Of a DNA stretch of 38,291 nt, positions 26,009 through 32,927 are shown one piece after another. The notes beneath the pieces were generated by a model. The model saw nothing but the letters and a program-made list of their open reading frames with translations, was not told where the DNA came from and ran no database searches. Location: positions 1 to 38,291 of the forward strand of contig CAMFCQ010000020.1 of NCBI GenBank assembly GCA_945948915.1, read 5' to 3'. The DNA comes from an uncultured Clostridia bacterium (GTDB lineage: Bacteria > Bacillota > Clostridia > Christensenellales > Aristaeellaceae). Both the position numbers and the translations under genes were made by a program. Each line of letters begins with the position of its first letter. Position 1 is the stretch's first letter.

Positions 26009-26315
26009 TTTCTGCTCCCTCTCTTTCGTACCATCCGTCAATCATCTTCGGCTCCTGCTTTCTGATCGTCTCGCATGCCACCGAAAACTTCAGCACCTCC
26101 CTGGTGCCCTCCACCCGCAGCAGAGCGCTTTTCGGCCCTTCCCGGTCGTTATACCTGACCAGCACATGCTCCTCCGCGCCGGATTCGTCCTTTGTGCGTG
26201 TGAGCATGTAGGACCTGACCACCCGCACCCGCTGTGCGCCCAGCGATCTCATGTACATGTCCGCCTGAACCTTTACTGTCCCCAGCACCAGCTCCCGGCA
26301 TCTGATCCGTGTCAT
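25995..26315 (-). CDS. Hypothetical protein
   Basis: 106 aa, basic, predicted beta-alpha mix (VRVVRSYMLTRTKDES, EEHVLVRYNDREGP). No family recognised. AGGAGGCAGAGAC precedes the ATG, and the ATG overlaps the stop of the methyltransferase-like gene by 4 nt, so they are coupled. Confidence 0.6.
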   Translation of the reverse strand: MTRIRCRELVLGTVKVQADMYMRSLGAQRVRVVRSYMLTRTKDESGAEEHVLVRYNDREGPKSALLRVEGTREVLKFSVACETIRKQEPKMIDGWYEREGAENAAG

Positions 26316-26875
26316 GTCTCTGCCTCCTGGATTATCTCGTCTTCAAATCTGTGATGATTTTCTTTTCCGTATAATTCCTCCGCGATTCTCCTGAGCACGT
26401 CCACCGCGCATGGGAGCGCGATGCCGTTGCCCCACATCTTGTACCGGGCGGAATCACTGCCCTCCACGCCGTCCTCCCACCAGTCCGGGAAGCCCTGCAA
26501 CCGGCAGCACTCCAGCGGCGTCAGGCGGCGGACGATGTACTTGCGTGGTGGCTTGCCTGAAGTAAGCACCGCTTGCTGATCGTGCATGCAGTCCAGGGTG
26601 TTCATCTGCTCTGCCATGCTCATCTGATGGAGTTGACCATTTCCGACGCACAATGCGGTATCCGGCGTGTAACCGTCCATTAGGCGGTCTATCTCATCCA
26701 ACGTATCTTTCGTGATTTTGTACGTGCAATAGTAATCATGATACAGAGTTTCAATCCTGCACACATTGTTAATTAAGTCATCCATGTAGTTTGCCATCGC
26801 CAGCTTTCCAAGGCCGCAAACCATGTTGCACAGGTCGTTGTCAGCCAGTAGGGCCTGTTTGATCTTCACAAGCAT
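26312..26875 (-). CDS. Truncated C5 cytosine-methyltransferase C-terminal lobe fused to an unknown N-terminus
   Basis: 187 aa. From about residue 100 it matches the C-terminal half of DNA (cytosine-5) methyltransferases: RRLTPLECCRLQGFPDWW is motif IX and GNGIALPCAVDVLRRIAEEL is motif X. The first half has no SAM-binding FxGxG, no catalytic Pro-Cys and no ENV, so it cannot methylate alone. The N-terminal 90 or so residues look unrelated, and the DNA there is AT-richer than its surroundings. It may be a remnant or a domain captured for another use. An alternative start at 26935 overlaps the upstream gene more. No RBS is good, so the start is uncertain. Confidence 0.65.
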   Translation of the reverse strand: MLVKIKQALLADNDLCNMVCGLGKLAMANYMDDLINNVCRIETLYHDYYCTYKITKDTLDEIDRLMDGYTPDTALCVGNGQLHQMSMAEQMNTLDCMHDQQAVLTSGKPPRKYIVRRLTPLECCRLQGFPDWWEDGVEGSDSARYKMWGNGIALPCAVDVLRRIAEELYGKENHHRFEDEIIQEAET

Positions 26876-26903
26876 GGAAACGCTTCTCGCCGGGACTTTG
26901 AAA

Positions 26904-27122
26904 TCACCTATGCTTTTCCACCTCCAGCGTTCCATCGTCGTAGAGCACTATGCGGTCACCCTGACATGCCATCATCGGGCCGTTAGGCGTTGGAACTAGG
27001 AGCTTGCGTTCCATCGGGTAAACCGTGATCCGCGTACCGATCAGCCGCTGCAGCCGAACGCCGGGCATACTCGGCCCAGATGCCGTTCCGCCGATGGTAA
27101 AGCTATCAATCACTGCAGTCAT
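26904..27122 (-). CDS. Hypothetical protein
   Basis: 72 aa, beta-rich (ITVYPMERKLLVPTPNGPMMACQGDRIVLYDDG), SH3-like in pattern, with no family recognised. It overlaps the preceding gene by 4 nt (ATGA) and has GGAGGTG as RBS, so coupled translation is expected. Confidence 0.6.
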   Translation of the reverse strand: MTAVIDSFTIGGTASGPSMPGVRLQRLIGTRITVYPMERKLLVPTPNGPMMACQGDRIVLYDDGTLEVEKHR

Positions 27123-27439
27123 TTGTCCGCACCTCCGTCCTTCTTCGCGCCATCAGCGCAGTAAAATTCAAACGGTCTCTCTCCAAGCCCATTATTGCAT
27201 AGCCGCAGAGCGCGGTTGTAATACTTGCACTGCCTGCACCGCACCACCTGCACCAGCTCTCCCTTTGCCATCTGATGCATCTCGTGCAGATCCGCAATGG
27301 AAGCATATCGCGCAGGCTCAAACTGCGGACACTTCGGTGCCACATCGTTCGAGATGGACACCGCCCACATGTGGCACGCGGAGAAGTGGAAGCAGTCGTC
27401 ACAGGTGCGGGAAGGCGTTTGGTTATCTTTCTTTGCCAT
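27119..27439 (-). CDS. Cysteine-rich phage protein with two zinc motifs
   Basis: 106 aa. Pairs of Cys/His are seen in CDDCFHFSACHMW and CRQCKYYNRALRLCNN, plus a C-terminal FYCADG. Such small zinc proteins fill early regions of Firmicutes phages; their role is unknown. The start at 27439 is chosen for GGAGGAAGAGC directly upstream. Confidence 0.65.
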   Translation of the reverse strand: MAKKDNQTPSRTCDDCFHFSACHMWAVSISNDVAPKCPQFEPARYASIADLHEMHQMAKGELVQVVRCRQCKYYNRALRLCNNGLGERPFEFYCADGAKKDGGADK

Positions 27440-27704
27440 GCTCTTCCTCCTTCGCGTCCATCTTCGCGCCGCAGTTTGGGCAATAACCAGACCCGAATGG
27501 GTCTCTTGTATCGAAAGCGCCGCATAAGCTACACTCGCCATCATTCAACCACCGCCCGTACCGCACGGGTTCAGCGTCCACGGCAGGAACATCCTTTATT
27601 GCGCAGATGCATTTTGCAACAGTCCTTGCGTTCTTCTCCGAAAGCTGTGCACCAAGCGCCGTGAGCGCTCTTTCTGCATCTTTTCGCTTGATAAGATCAT
27701 CCAT
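27423..27704 (-). CDS. Zinc-ribbon phage protein
   Basis: 93 aa. The layout is typical of a very common phage early protein: a helix with KRKDAERAL, the VPAVDAEPVRYGRW linker, then a C-terminal ribbon CSLCGAF...YCPNCGAKMD. It may bind host or phage nucleic-acid proteins. The start is the ATG at 27704 with GGAGG about 12 nt upstream, rather far, so a nearby alternative is possible. It overlaps the next gene by 17 nt. Confidence 0.65.
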   Translation of the reverse strand: MDDLIKRKDAERALTALGAQLSEKNARTVAKCICAIKDVPAVDAEPVRYGRWLNDGECSLCGAFDTRDPFGSGYCPNCGAKMDAKEEEHGKER

Positions 27705-27711
27705 GTCCGTA

Positions 27712-27831
27712 TCACACCTCCCACGGAAATTCCTGACGGAAGCAGTCACCCATGATCTCCCGTAGGCTCTCCTTCATGAATACCTTCACGCCAGTAATAG
27801 AAGCCTCGTCAAGAATCACAAACAACCGCAT
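27712..27831 (-). CDS. Possible 39-aa protein after the radical SAM gene
   Basis: Short reading frame starting MRLFVILDEASITGVKVFM, overlapping the 3' end of the radical SAM gene by 23 nt and ending within the RBS of the next gene. The composition looks protein-like and the frame fills the only gap between two coupled genes. No family and no strong RBS are seen. Confidence 0.4.
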   Translation of the reverse strand: MRLFVILDEASITGVKVFMKESLREIMGDCFRQEFPWEV

Positions 27832-28708
27832 GCTTATGTGTGTCATATTCTGCAAACGTTCTTACGCTATTGAATATGGCCTTGTGGTTGACCCATCGGG
27901 CAAACGCTTTCATTTCCTTCGTCGGCTCCATATTGTTTTCAAAGTCCCGGTACGGCTGCGCAAATACCTCTGCGCCGACTTCTCGCAGGGCAATGGCTCT
28001 CCTTTCTGCCGATGCAATATCCTGCACAAGCAGATACACGAATACCCTATACGGCTTTACACCGCATTCCTCCAGCATCCGTATTGCTCTGATTACTACG
28101 TCCAGCATAGCATCTGTATCGCAGCTCATGCGGATAAACCTGATCCATCTGAGATTTGATAACAGCTTTGCAATCTCCGGCGTTATCAACCGTGCATCAA
28201 GTCCCTGGTTGAAGTCTATCCGCACGTTCTGACCAACCATACTTCGCATCTGCTCGATTCCATGTGCGCAGGCCAGCACATTGTTGTCCATGAAAACAAT
28301 ATCCCGTCTATCCGGGCGTTTGATTTCTTGCCATGTGCGATACTGGCGTATGGCTCCTTCTTTCTTCGGTACAACGCACCACGGACAACGCCTGATACAT
28401 CCTCGTGTAAGAAAACCTATGGCATGGTCGCACTCGGGGTAAATGGAATAGTCCGGCTCCATTGCGTCTATCTCCTCAGGCAGCTCCTCGTATATCCCGT
28501 AGCCGGTTCCGCCTTTGATGGTGTCAGGCGGCAGATAGGCGCACTCCGGCGTGAAAGTAAACACTTTGCTGGAATACACCCGGTCGAACGGAAACATTGG
28601 TGCCCACCATTCCACAGTATCTCCCTGCGCCTTGTGCCATGCGGATATTTTCATCAACGCCAGATTTGGGAATCCAGTTTGATCGCTGTCATGCAGTCCG
28701 ATATGCAT
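27809..28708 (-). CDS. Radical SAM family enzyme
   Basis: 299 aa. The 4Fe-4S-binding motif C-x3-C-x2-C is clear in GCIRRCPWCVVP (middle of the chain), with a preceding YGIYEELPEEID region and a following TIM-barrel-like half (IDFNQGLDARLI, RFIRMSCDT). The N-terminus (HIGLHDSDQTGFPNLALMKISAWHK) resembles the B12-binding-like fold found in related uncharacterised phage and bacterial radical SAM proteins. The substrate is unknown; modified nucleotides or a peptide are possibilities. The start at 28708 has AGGA 7 nt upstream; an alternative at 28744 has GGGGAG. Confidence 0.82.
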   Translation of the reverse strand: MHIGLHDSDQTGFPNLALMKISAWHKAQGDTVEWWAPMFPFDRVYSSKVFTFTPECAYLPPDTIKGGTGYGIYEELPEEIDAMEPDYSIYPECDHAIGFLTRGCIRRCPWCVVPKKEGAIRQYRTWQEIKRPDRRDIVFMDNNVLACAHGIEQMRSMVGQNVRIDFNQGLDARLITPEIAKLLSNLRWIRFIRMSCDTDAMLDVVIRAIRMLEECGVKPYRVFVYLLVQDIASAERRAIALREVGAEVFAQPYRDFENNMEPTKEMKAFARWVNHKAIFNSVRTFAEYDTHKHAVVCDS

Positions 28709-28733
28709 GTTATTTCCTGTCCTACTGATCAAA

Positions 28734-28913
28734 TCAAGTCTCATGCTTCTCCCCATCCGTCAATCGTATCATCCCCCGCACCGCTCCGTCCACATCCCCG
28801 GCTCGGAGCTGCCCCCGGATTGTCCGGTACTGCTGCACCGTCAGCCTGCGGCGGATGGAGGCCAGCAGACGATATGGAGCGCATGTCTCGTCAATCATCC
28901 GAACGTCATCCAT
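28734..28913 (-). CDS. Small helical phage protein
   Basis: 59 aa, basic, with the RLTVQQYRTIRGQLRAGDVDGAVRGM-type repeat pattern common to small phage early proteins of unassigned role. The start at 28913 has GGAGG 3 nt upstream and overlaps the previous gene by 8 nt. Confidence 0.58.
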   Translation of the reverse strand: MDDVRMIDETCAPYRLLASIRRRLTVQQYRTIRGQLRAGDVDGAVRGMIRLTDGEKHET

Positions 28914-29268
28914 CAGCCTCCACCTCCTCAATCCTTTCAAACGGTTCTCGGAAGTTGATTCGGATGCCCATTTCCTCATAGACCTGATCAATCAGCTCCT
29001 CGGTTGTCAGCCTGTGCGCGATAATCTCATCCATCTCGCTCATCAGCTTCATGCCGCCGTTGTGGCCGTAATTGCCCAGCTTCTTCATCGCCAGCAGGGC
29101 AGCGGCGTAGCATTCCTTGATGGTGTATCGCACCGCATGTTCGCTTCCGGCGTTATATCCCATGTTGTAGGCCATCTGCACGACAGGGTCCTTCTGCATA
29201 CGGGCCTTTACCTTGGCTTCAGCCTTTGCAATCAGGCGCTCCTCCTTGCGGATCTGCTGCCTTGTCAT
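28906..29268 (-). CDS. Conserved hypothetical phage protein
   Basis: 120 aa. Charged N-terminal helix (RKEERLIAKAEAKVKARMQK), then a hydrophobic alternating segment (YAAALLAMKKLGNYGHNGGMKLMSEMDEII). It resembles small early proteins conserved in Firmicutes phages, function unassigned. The start at 29268 is chosen for AGGAAACGGTG. Confidence 0.58.
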   Translation of the reverse strand: MTRQQIRKEERLIAKAEAKVKARMQKDPVVQMAYNMGYNAGSEHAVRYTIKECYAAALLAMKKLGNYGHNGGMKLMSEMDEIIAHRLTTEELIDQVYEEMGIRINFREPFERIEEVEADG

Positions 29269-29296
29269 CACCGTTTCCTCCCTCCTCCCCGAAGGG

Positions 29297-29485
29297 TCAT
29301 TCCTGCCCGTCCACGAAAACCTTCTTCTGCCAGGCAACCAGATATGCCCCCACCACCTGATCCCATGCAATTGCCACAATCTGATCCGCGCCCCGCAACG
29401 GGTGCTCATCGTCCCTGATCAGATCGTTGATCACCTTTGGCGCCGTAACGTACTCATATTCCAGTTCGTATCGGATGCGGCCCAT
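29297..29485 (-). CDS. Hypothetical protein
   Basis: 62 aa, with a hydrophobic stretch QIVAIAWDQVVGAYLVAWQKK in the second half, possibly a core beta-alpha unit rather than a membrane helix. No family recognised. GGTGGAGGC precedes the ATG at 29485. It overlaps the end of the replication initiator gene by 55 nt. Confidence 0.6.
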   Translation of the reverse strand: MGRIRYELEYEYVTAPKVINDLIRDDEHPLRGADQIVAIAWDQVVGAYLVAWQKKVFVDGQE

Positions 29486-30387
29486 GCCTCCACCCCCTTC
29501 TCGTCCTTTTGTGTCAGTACCGCGTAGATGTACGCTCCTCCCACCCACTCGCTCGTTTTGACCTGCATCTCCAGCACTTCATATCCCGGATAGCATGCCT
29601 CCATGTGCATGCGTGCGATGTCCGGATCTCGCTTGATTTCCTGCGCGATCTTCTCCACGCGCCTCCTGCTGATTTTTTTGTCCGCTTCTGTCGCCTGCGG
29701 CACCTTCAGCCCCTTTGACGCGGCCCACCGGTGCTTCCGCTGGAAGCTGTCCGCCCTGTTCCCCGCGCATACCTGCTTGGCGATGTATCTTGCCCAGCCC
29801 GTCAGCCCCTCCCTCATCCGCTGCGCGCAGCGTGTGTTGCAGATGCCGTGGTGCTTTATCCACAGGTTTTCCACTTCTTCCCGGGCCAGCTCTGCCTTCA
29901 GCACCATGTGGTGGTGGTACCTCGTTCCCCACCTGTTGGAGACCGTGACCTCCGTGACGTATACATAGGCCGGATCAGACGCACCTCGCCTGCGGCACAT
30001 CCGCTTGATGCGTGCCAGGTAGTTGCGCATGTTCTTCTGCGCGTCCTCGATGGTTTCCGGTTCTTTCCCCTGCGCGTAGGTGCATGTGACCAGGTGATCC
30101 CCCGGGCCGAAGTTGGCGTTGACGATCTGTACCAGCCTGTCCTCCGCGCGTTTTGCGTTGATTTTCCGCTGTGCGTCGTTTGTCGTCTTTTTTTCTCGTT
30201 CCCGGCTCAGGCGCTTCTCCGCGTCCCGCCTTGCGGATGTGTCCCAGATGGGGTAGGACGCGCAGTAGAGCAGCGGCCCGGCCTTGATGGTGCGTGTCCT
30301 TTGCTTTTCCACGCCCCGCTGCCATCCCGGCTGGATTTCTCTGTCCTTGCTGATCTCCATCAAAAGGCGGATGTCCTGCTCCCTCAT
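29431..30387 (-). CDS. HUH-type replication initiator (Rep, ORF2/G2P-like)
   Basis: 318 aa. The central region matches the RCR Rep pattern: LVTCTYAQGKEPETIEDA (motif 1-like), the HUH metal motif RYHHHMVLK, and a downstream conserved Tyr in GWARYIAKQV that could be the nicking residue. Such proteins nick one strand and start rolling-circle replication, as gpA does in P2. The C-terminal part is basic and helical. It is the only clear replication gene in the window, so phage replication probably combines it with host polymerase. RBS GGGAGGGACACAG. Confidence 0.78.
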   Translation of the reverse strand: MREQDIRLLMEISKDREIQPGWQRGVEKQRTRTIKAGPLLYCASYPIWDTSARRDAEKRLSREREKKTTNDAQRKINAKRAEDRLVQIVNANFGPGDHLVTCTYAQGKEPETIEDAQKNMRNYLARIKRMCRRRGASDPAYVYVTEVTVSNRWGTRYHHHMVLKAELAREEVENLWIKHHGICNTRCAQRMREGLTGWARYIAKQVCAGNRADSFQRKHRWAASKGLKVPQATEADKKISRRRVEKIAQEIKRDPDIARMHMEACYPGYEVLEMQVKTSEWVGGAYIYAVLTQKDEKGVEAWAASDTNWNMSTLRRQR

Positions 30388-30685
30388 CTGTGTCCCTCCC
30401 CCTGAGCCACTCCAGGGAGGTGGCTTCGCTTCGCTTGCCCCCTCCCGCCGTGGCGGGCGCCCACCCCCTTCCGCTGCCTTCCTCCACCGGAAAGCAGCAT
30501 CAGGAGGATTCTTTTCGTTTTGCTTCTCTGAATGCTTGATTTTTGATTACCGCATTCAAGCCTGCGCAGAGGGTCTTTCACCCTCTCCTTTTAATAGGTA
30601 GATTCTCATGATTTCCCGTGATTCTCAAGCGCCACCCGGGCCTTTTCTGATGGCCCGGATGGCGTTGTTTTCTTTGCTGTTTCGC
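30388..30685. other. Intergenic region upstream of rep; candidate replication origin
   Basis: About 300 bp without a convincing gene. It contains a CCCGCC/GGCGGG hairpin, purine-rich runs, and a minus-strand GTG-started frame (30581-30384) with AAGGAGAGG upstream, whose TGA overlaps the rep ATG; its composition looks non-coding, so I do not call it a gene. HUH initiators usually nick next to a hairpin close to their own gene, making this the best origin candidate. Confidence 0.4.
30628..30666. terminator. Strong hairpin, terminator-like
   Basis: A 15-bp stem with one mismatch (AGCGCCACCCGGGCC against GGCCCGGATGGCGTT, 9-nt loop). The plus-strand 3' side is T-rich (TTGTTTTC). It lies 20 nt past the stop of the leftward 111-aa gene, so it probably marks a transcript end or RNA-stability element before rep. 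Minus-strand U enrichment is weak. Confidence 0.5.
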
Positions 30686-31021
30686 TTATTCGACGATTCG
30701 ATTCAGGAACTCGTCCTTTGCTTCCATCACATCGTCAAATCTTCCTGTCGCGGAGAATTTCAGCCCGTCGTACTCGATGTGTACGGTCATCGGCTGTTCC
30801 CAGACCCATGCGTCCTCGCGCTTGTCTTCATTGCCCATGCGCGTTGTGTTCATGGCTCCCTTTTTCTCCTGTCCCTCCTTGATCAGCACCGGAAGGCCGT
30901 CGTTCTTCAGCGCTTCCAGCATGATTTCCCTGATCTCGTCCCAGTCCATCCTGCCTCCCACGCTTTCGCGCATGTCTCCGTCCTCGTCGTAGATTTCGAT
31001 GCGAACCTTGTCCTTCTTCAT
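30686..31021 (-). CDS. Hypothetical protein
   Basis: 111 aa, acidic N-terminus (VRIEIYDEDGDMRESVGGRMDWDEIREIM) with a possible beta hairpin, then a C-terminal half ending in TVHIEYDGLKFSATGRFDD. No family recognised. The start at 31021 is chosen for GGAGGAGCAAC. It is transcribed with the tRNA and structured-RNA island just upstream. Confidence 0.6.
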   Translation of the reverse strand: MKKDKVRIEIYDEDGDMRESVGGRMDWDEIREIMLEALKNDGLPVLIKEGQEKKGAMNTTRMGNEDKREDAWVWEQPMTVHIEYDGLKFSATGRFDDVMEAKDEFLNRIVE

Positions 31022-31059
31022 GTTGCTCCTCCTCGGTTGTTTTTGCACATCTGTGCGAA

Positions 31060-31131
31060 AGCCCCCTGCGGGATTTGAACCCGCAGCCTGCTGATTACAA
31101 ATCAGCCGCGCTGCCGTTGCGCCAAAGGGGC
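31060..31131 (-). tRNA. tRNA-Thr(UGU)
   Basis: Complete cloverleaf: acceptor GCCCCTT/AGGGGGC (one G-U), D stem GCGC/GCGC with GG in the loop, anticodon stem GCTGA/TCAGC with loop TTTGTAA (anticodon UGU), T arm GCGGG-TTCAAAT-CCCGC, discriminator U. No CCA is encoded. It reads the ACA codon and lies downstream of the structured RNA. Confidence 0.95.
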
Positions 31132-31570
31132 AAGAGCGATCCTTTGCGGCTTTTCGCCGAGGATCGCGGCCTGGGGGAAGTTGTCATCCCAGCGCCTGGC
31201 CTTATAGGCCTATGGAGGATGTAACAAAGGCTGCTGCTTAAAGCCTTTGTCTTGTGCGGCGCGCGGGTCCTGCCCCCGCTCCATCCGTTGCCAGTCGGAC
31301 GTCTGTCTTCACCAGCGTCGCATCCAATGGCAGGATTCCCTTTGCCCGCCCTGGATGGGAGGGAATCCATCGTGAGTCTTACACCCACCGACCGGGCTGC
31401 ACTTTGCCCTAAGGAGGCCGGACGGATCATGCCTGAATCCGCCCTTGGTGCGGCCGGACGGAGTTGCACCGTCCTGTCCTGTCTGCCGCATGTGCGCCGG
31501 GCCTTCAAGCACCATTCCCGGCGCGGTATGAAATTGTCCGCTTTCGCGGAGGGCGTGTTGGCGCCGCCCC
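31132..31570 (-). ncRNA. Large structured RNA candidate between two tRNAs
   Basis: A 439-nt GC-rich stretch with no plausible gene but many long perfect stems: 31136-31143/31160-31167 (8 bp), 31198-31202/31206-31210, 31224-31231/31243-31250 (8 bp), 31255-31262/31315-31322 (closing a junction containing 31263-31267/31275-31279 and 31284-31287/31296-31299), 31333-31340/31361-31368 (8 bp), 31449-31454/31485-31490 enclosing 31456-31461/31469-31474, 31494-31501/31517-31524 (8 bp), and 31537-31541/31546-31550. On the minus strand the last is capped by a GAAA tetraloop, pointing to minus-strand RNA. Size, ornateness and tRNA neighbours resemble the phage ROOL and GOLLD classes; identity is inferred. 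Confidence 0.6.
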
Positions 31571-31646
31571 TGGAGCGGCGAACGGGAATCGAACCCGCAG
31601 CCTACGGCTTGGAAGGCCGTTGCTCTGCCAGTTGAGCTATCGCCGC
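31571..31646 (-). tRNA. tRNA-Gly(UCC)
   Basis: Complete cloverleaf with encoded CCA: acceptor GCGGCGA/TCGCCGC, D stem GCTC/GAGC with GG in the loop, anticodon stem ACGGC/GCCGT with loop CTTCCAA (UCC, reads GGA), T arm GCGGG-TTCGATT-CCCGT, discriminator U. Same strand as the structured RNA that follows. Confidence 0.96.
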
Positions 31647-31681
31647 ATGGGCCGGTTCCCCGGCCATCTGATTCGTTTTTT

Positions 31682-31879
31682 TCAGAAACTCATCCGTTTC
31701 TTTTTTTCCCCAACCCATATCACCCGCTGCTCCGGCGGCGTCCTGTCCTCGTGATATAAGCTGCAGTCCTTGTTTTTGTTCTCCAGCTCGCCGAATGCGC
31801 TGCATGGCCTGCTTGCCCGCTCCGGGTGATAATAGGTGCAGTGGACGCAGTCCCGCTCCCCATGCTTCGCCCATGTCAT
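31682..31879 (-). CDS. Small Cys-rich protein
   Basis: 65 aa, starting MTWAKHGERDCVHCTYYHPE, with Cys-x2-Cys and further Cys (PCSAFG, DCSLYHE) that may form a zinc site. It is similar in type to the other small metal proteins of this operon, function unknown. Its ATG overlaps the stop of the upstream membrane-protein gene (ATGA). Confidence 0.62.
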   Translation of the reverse strand: MTWAKHGERDCVHCTYYHPERASRPCSAFGELENKNKDCSLYHEDRTPPEQRVIWVGEKKKRMSF

Positions 31880-32067
31880 GCGCAGATCGCCCCCAGGATC
31901 ACCATCGCCGCCCAGCAGATCCCTGCCATCGCCGCGGCAAAACCTGCCCCGATGATGATTCCTTGCGCATTCGCCCGATGCGGTTTTCCCGTCTGGATCA
32001 TCCACCTGCTCTCGCTTCGGTGGGTTGTTCTCGTCACATAGTCCGGCAGTTTTCCCGCTGCGTACAT
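31876..32067 (-). CDS. Small membrane protein
   Basis: 63 aa. A polar, basic N-terminus is followed by one clear hydrophobic segment (GIIIGAGFAAAMAGICWAAM, about residues 36-60). RBS GGAGGAAG. No family is recognised. Confidence 0.62.
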   Translation of the reverse strand: MYAAGKLPDYVTRTTHRSESRWMIQTGKPHRANAQGIIIGAGFAAAMAGICWAAMVILGAICA

Positions 32068-32084
32068 CTTCCTCCACCCCCTGA

Positions 32085-32399
32085 TTATTCATCCTCAACC
32101 AGTGCCATGATCATGGCTTCATCCGACCTCAACGGGCAGGACGCGAATTCATCCCCCGCTGCCCCTGCCGCGACAACCGTTCCGCACAGCCAGTCCCCTC
32201 GGAACGGAAAGTTTCCCGGAAGGCCCTTCAGCTTTCCCTCCTCGTTGACGATCAGGATCAGCTCCTCATTCACCGTCACCGTCTCGATGTACCCTCCGAC
32301 CAGCTGCTGAAAATCTTCCAGCCTGTTCTCGATGTTCCATGGGTTCCAGTTTTCTCCCGGCTCCTTGACCATCACCACAATGCGGCTCTTCTTCTCCAT
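32085..32399 (-). CDS. DUF3846 domain protein
   Basis: 104 aa, covering the whole DUF3846 pattern: VVMVKEPGENWNP, LEDFQQLVGGYIETV, LILIVNEEGKLKGLPGNF and CGTVVAAG. The family is common in phage and plasmid early regions; function unknown. The start has GGGGGGCAGAATGAT upstream and the gene starts 1 nt after the stop of the HTH gene. Confidence 0.8.
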   Translation of the reverse strand: MEKKSRIVVMVKEPGENWNPWNIENRLEDFQQLVGGYIETVTVNEELILIVNEEGKLKGLPGNFPFRGDWLCGTVVAAGAAGDEFASCPLRSDEAMIMALVEDE

Positions 32400-32400
32400 A

Positions 32401-32643
32401 TCATTCTGCCCCCCTGATTTTTCCCTGCCAGCCCATGTAGCGCAGGAATGGGATGCGCGGTATCTTGGTATAGCGTCCCACCCTCATCACGGGGAAGCCC
32501 AGGCCATTGCGGCCCTCCTGGGTCTGTGCCATCACGCTGATGTAGTATGGCGAGCTCCCCGTTACGCTTGCCACCTGGGCAGGCGTCAGCATGTTGCAGT
32601 CCATGTCCGCCAGATCAGCCAGCGTCAGTCTCTTTTTTTCCAT
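32401..32643 (-). CDS. Helix-turn-helix protein (excisionase- or regulator-like)
   Basis: 80 aa. LTPAQVASVTGSSPYYISVM is an HTH_17/MerR-like segment, then RVGRYTKIPRIPFLRYMG as in small excisionase-type proteins. It could act as an excisionase, although it is far from the integrase, or as an early regulator. RBS AGGAAG. Confidence 0.6.
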   Translation of the reverse strand: MEKKRLTLADLADMDCNMLTPAQVASVTGSSPYYISVMAQTQEGRNGLGFPVMRVGRYTKIPRIPFLRYMGWQGKIRGAE

Positions 32644-32660
32644 TTCTCATGCTTCCTCCC

Positions 32661-32891
32661 TTATCCGGCACGGCATACCGTCAGGCCGTAAGCCTCTGTT
32701 TTGATCAGCCTGCCCATGCGGATGCCCAGCAGCTTGCCCATCCATTCCTCCCGTGCCGCGTGGGTCATGCTTGCCCCGTTCACAGCGCTGTATGCGCTGC
32801 ACACGGCGTCCAGCGCCTCGCTGGCTGTCTGGCACATGCAGGTGAAGCATGCGTTTCCCATCTGCATCGTCACCTCGATGCTGTAGCTCAT
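32661..32891 (-). CDS. Hypothetical protein
   Basis: 76 aa, helical with Cys pair CFTCMCQ and a basic end. No family is recognised. The start at 32891 is chosen for GGAGGCAAAGGAA upstream. Confidence 0.58.
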   Translation of the reverse strand: MSYSIEVTMQMGNACFTCMCQTASEALDAVCSAYSAVNGASMTHAAREEWMGKLLGIRMGRLIKTEAYGLTVCRAG

Positions 32892-32927
32892 TTCCTTTGC
32901 CTCCTGTTGTGTTGGATTTGGTGGCGT

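Noticed and set aside
26312-26875. Active DNA methyltransferase
   Set aside because: Motifs I, IV and VI are absent in every frame nearby, so catalysis is not possible from this gene alone.
30384-30581. GTG-started 65-codon frame with an RBS overlapping the rep start
   Set aside because: The peptide is Gly/Arg-rich and looks like a translated GC-rich leader; there is no homology sense. Mentioned under the origin candidate.
31172-31238. Second tRNA-like fold with a T loop reading GACAACT
   Set aside because: The acceptor has a mismatch, no D stem is visible, and an alternative 8-bp hairpin uses the same bases. Kept as part of the ncRNA.
31255-31322. Possible extra tRNA with acceptor-like stem TGCGGCGC/GCGTCGCA
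   Set aside because: No D arm, an 8-nt anticodon-like loop and a non-canonical T loop. Better seen as a junction of the larger structured RNA.
31095-31508. Minus-strand 137-codon frame across the structured RNA
   Set aside because: It runs into tRNA-Thr (its last residues are the translated tRNA) and has an unnatural composition, so the region is treated as non-coding.
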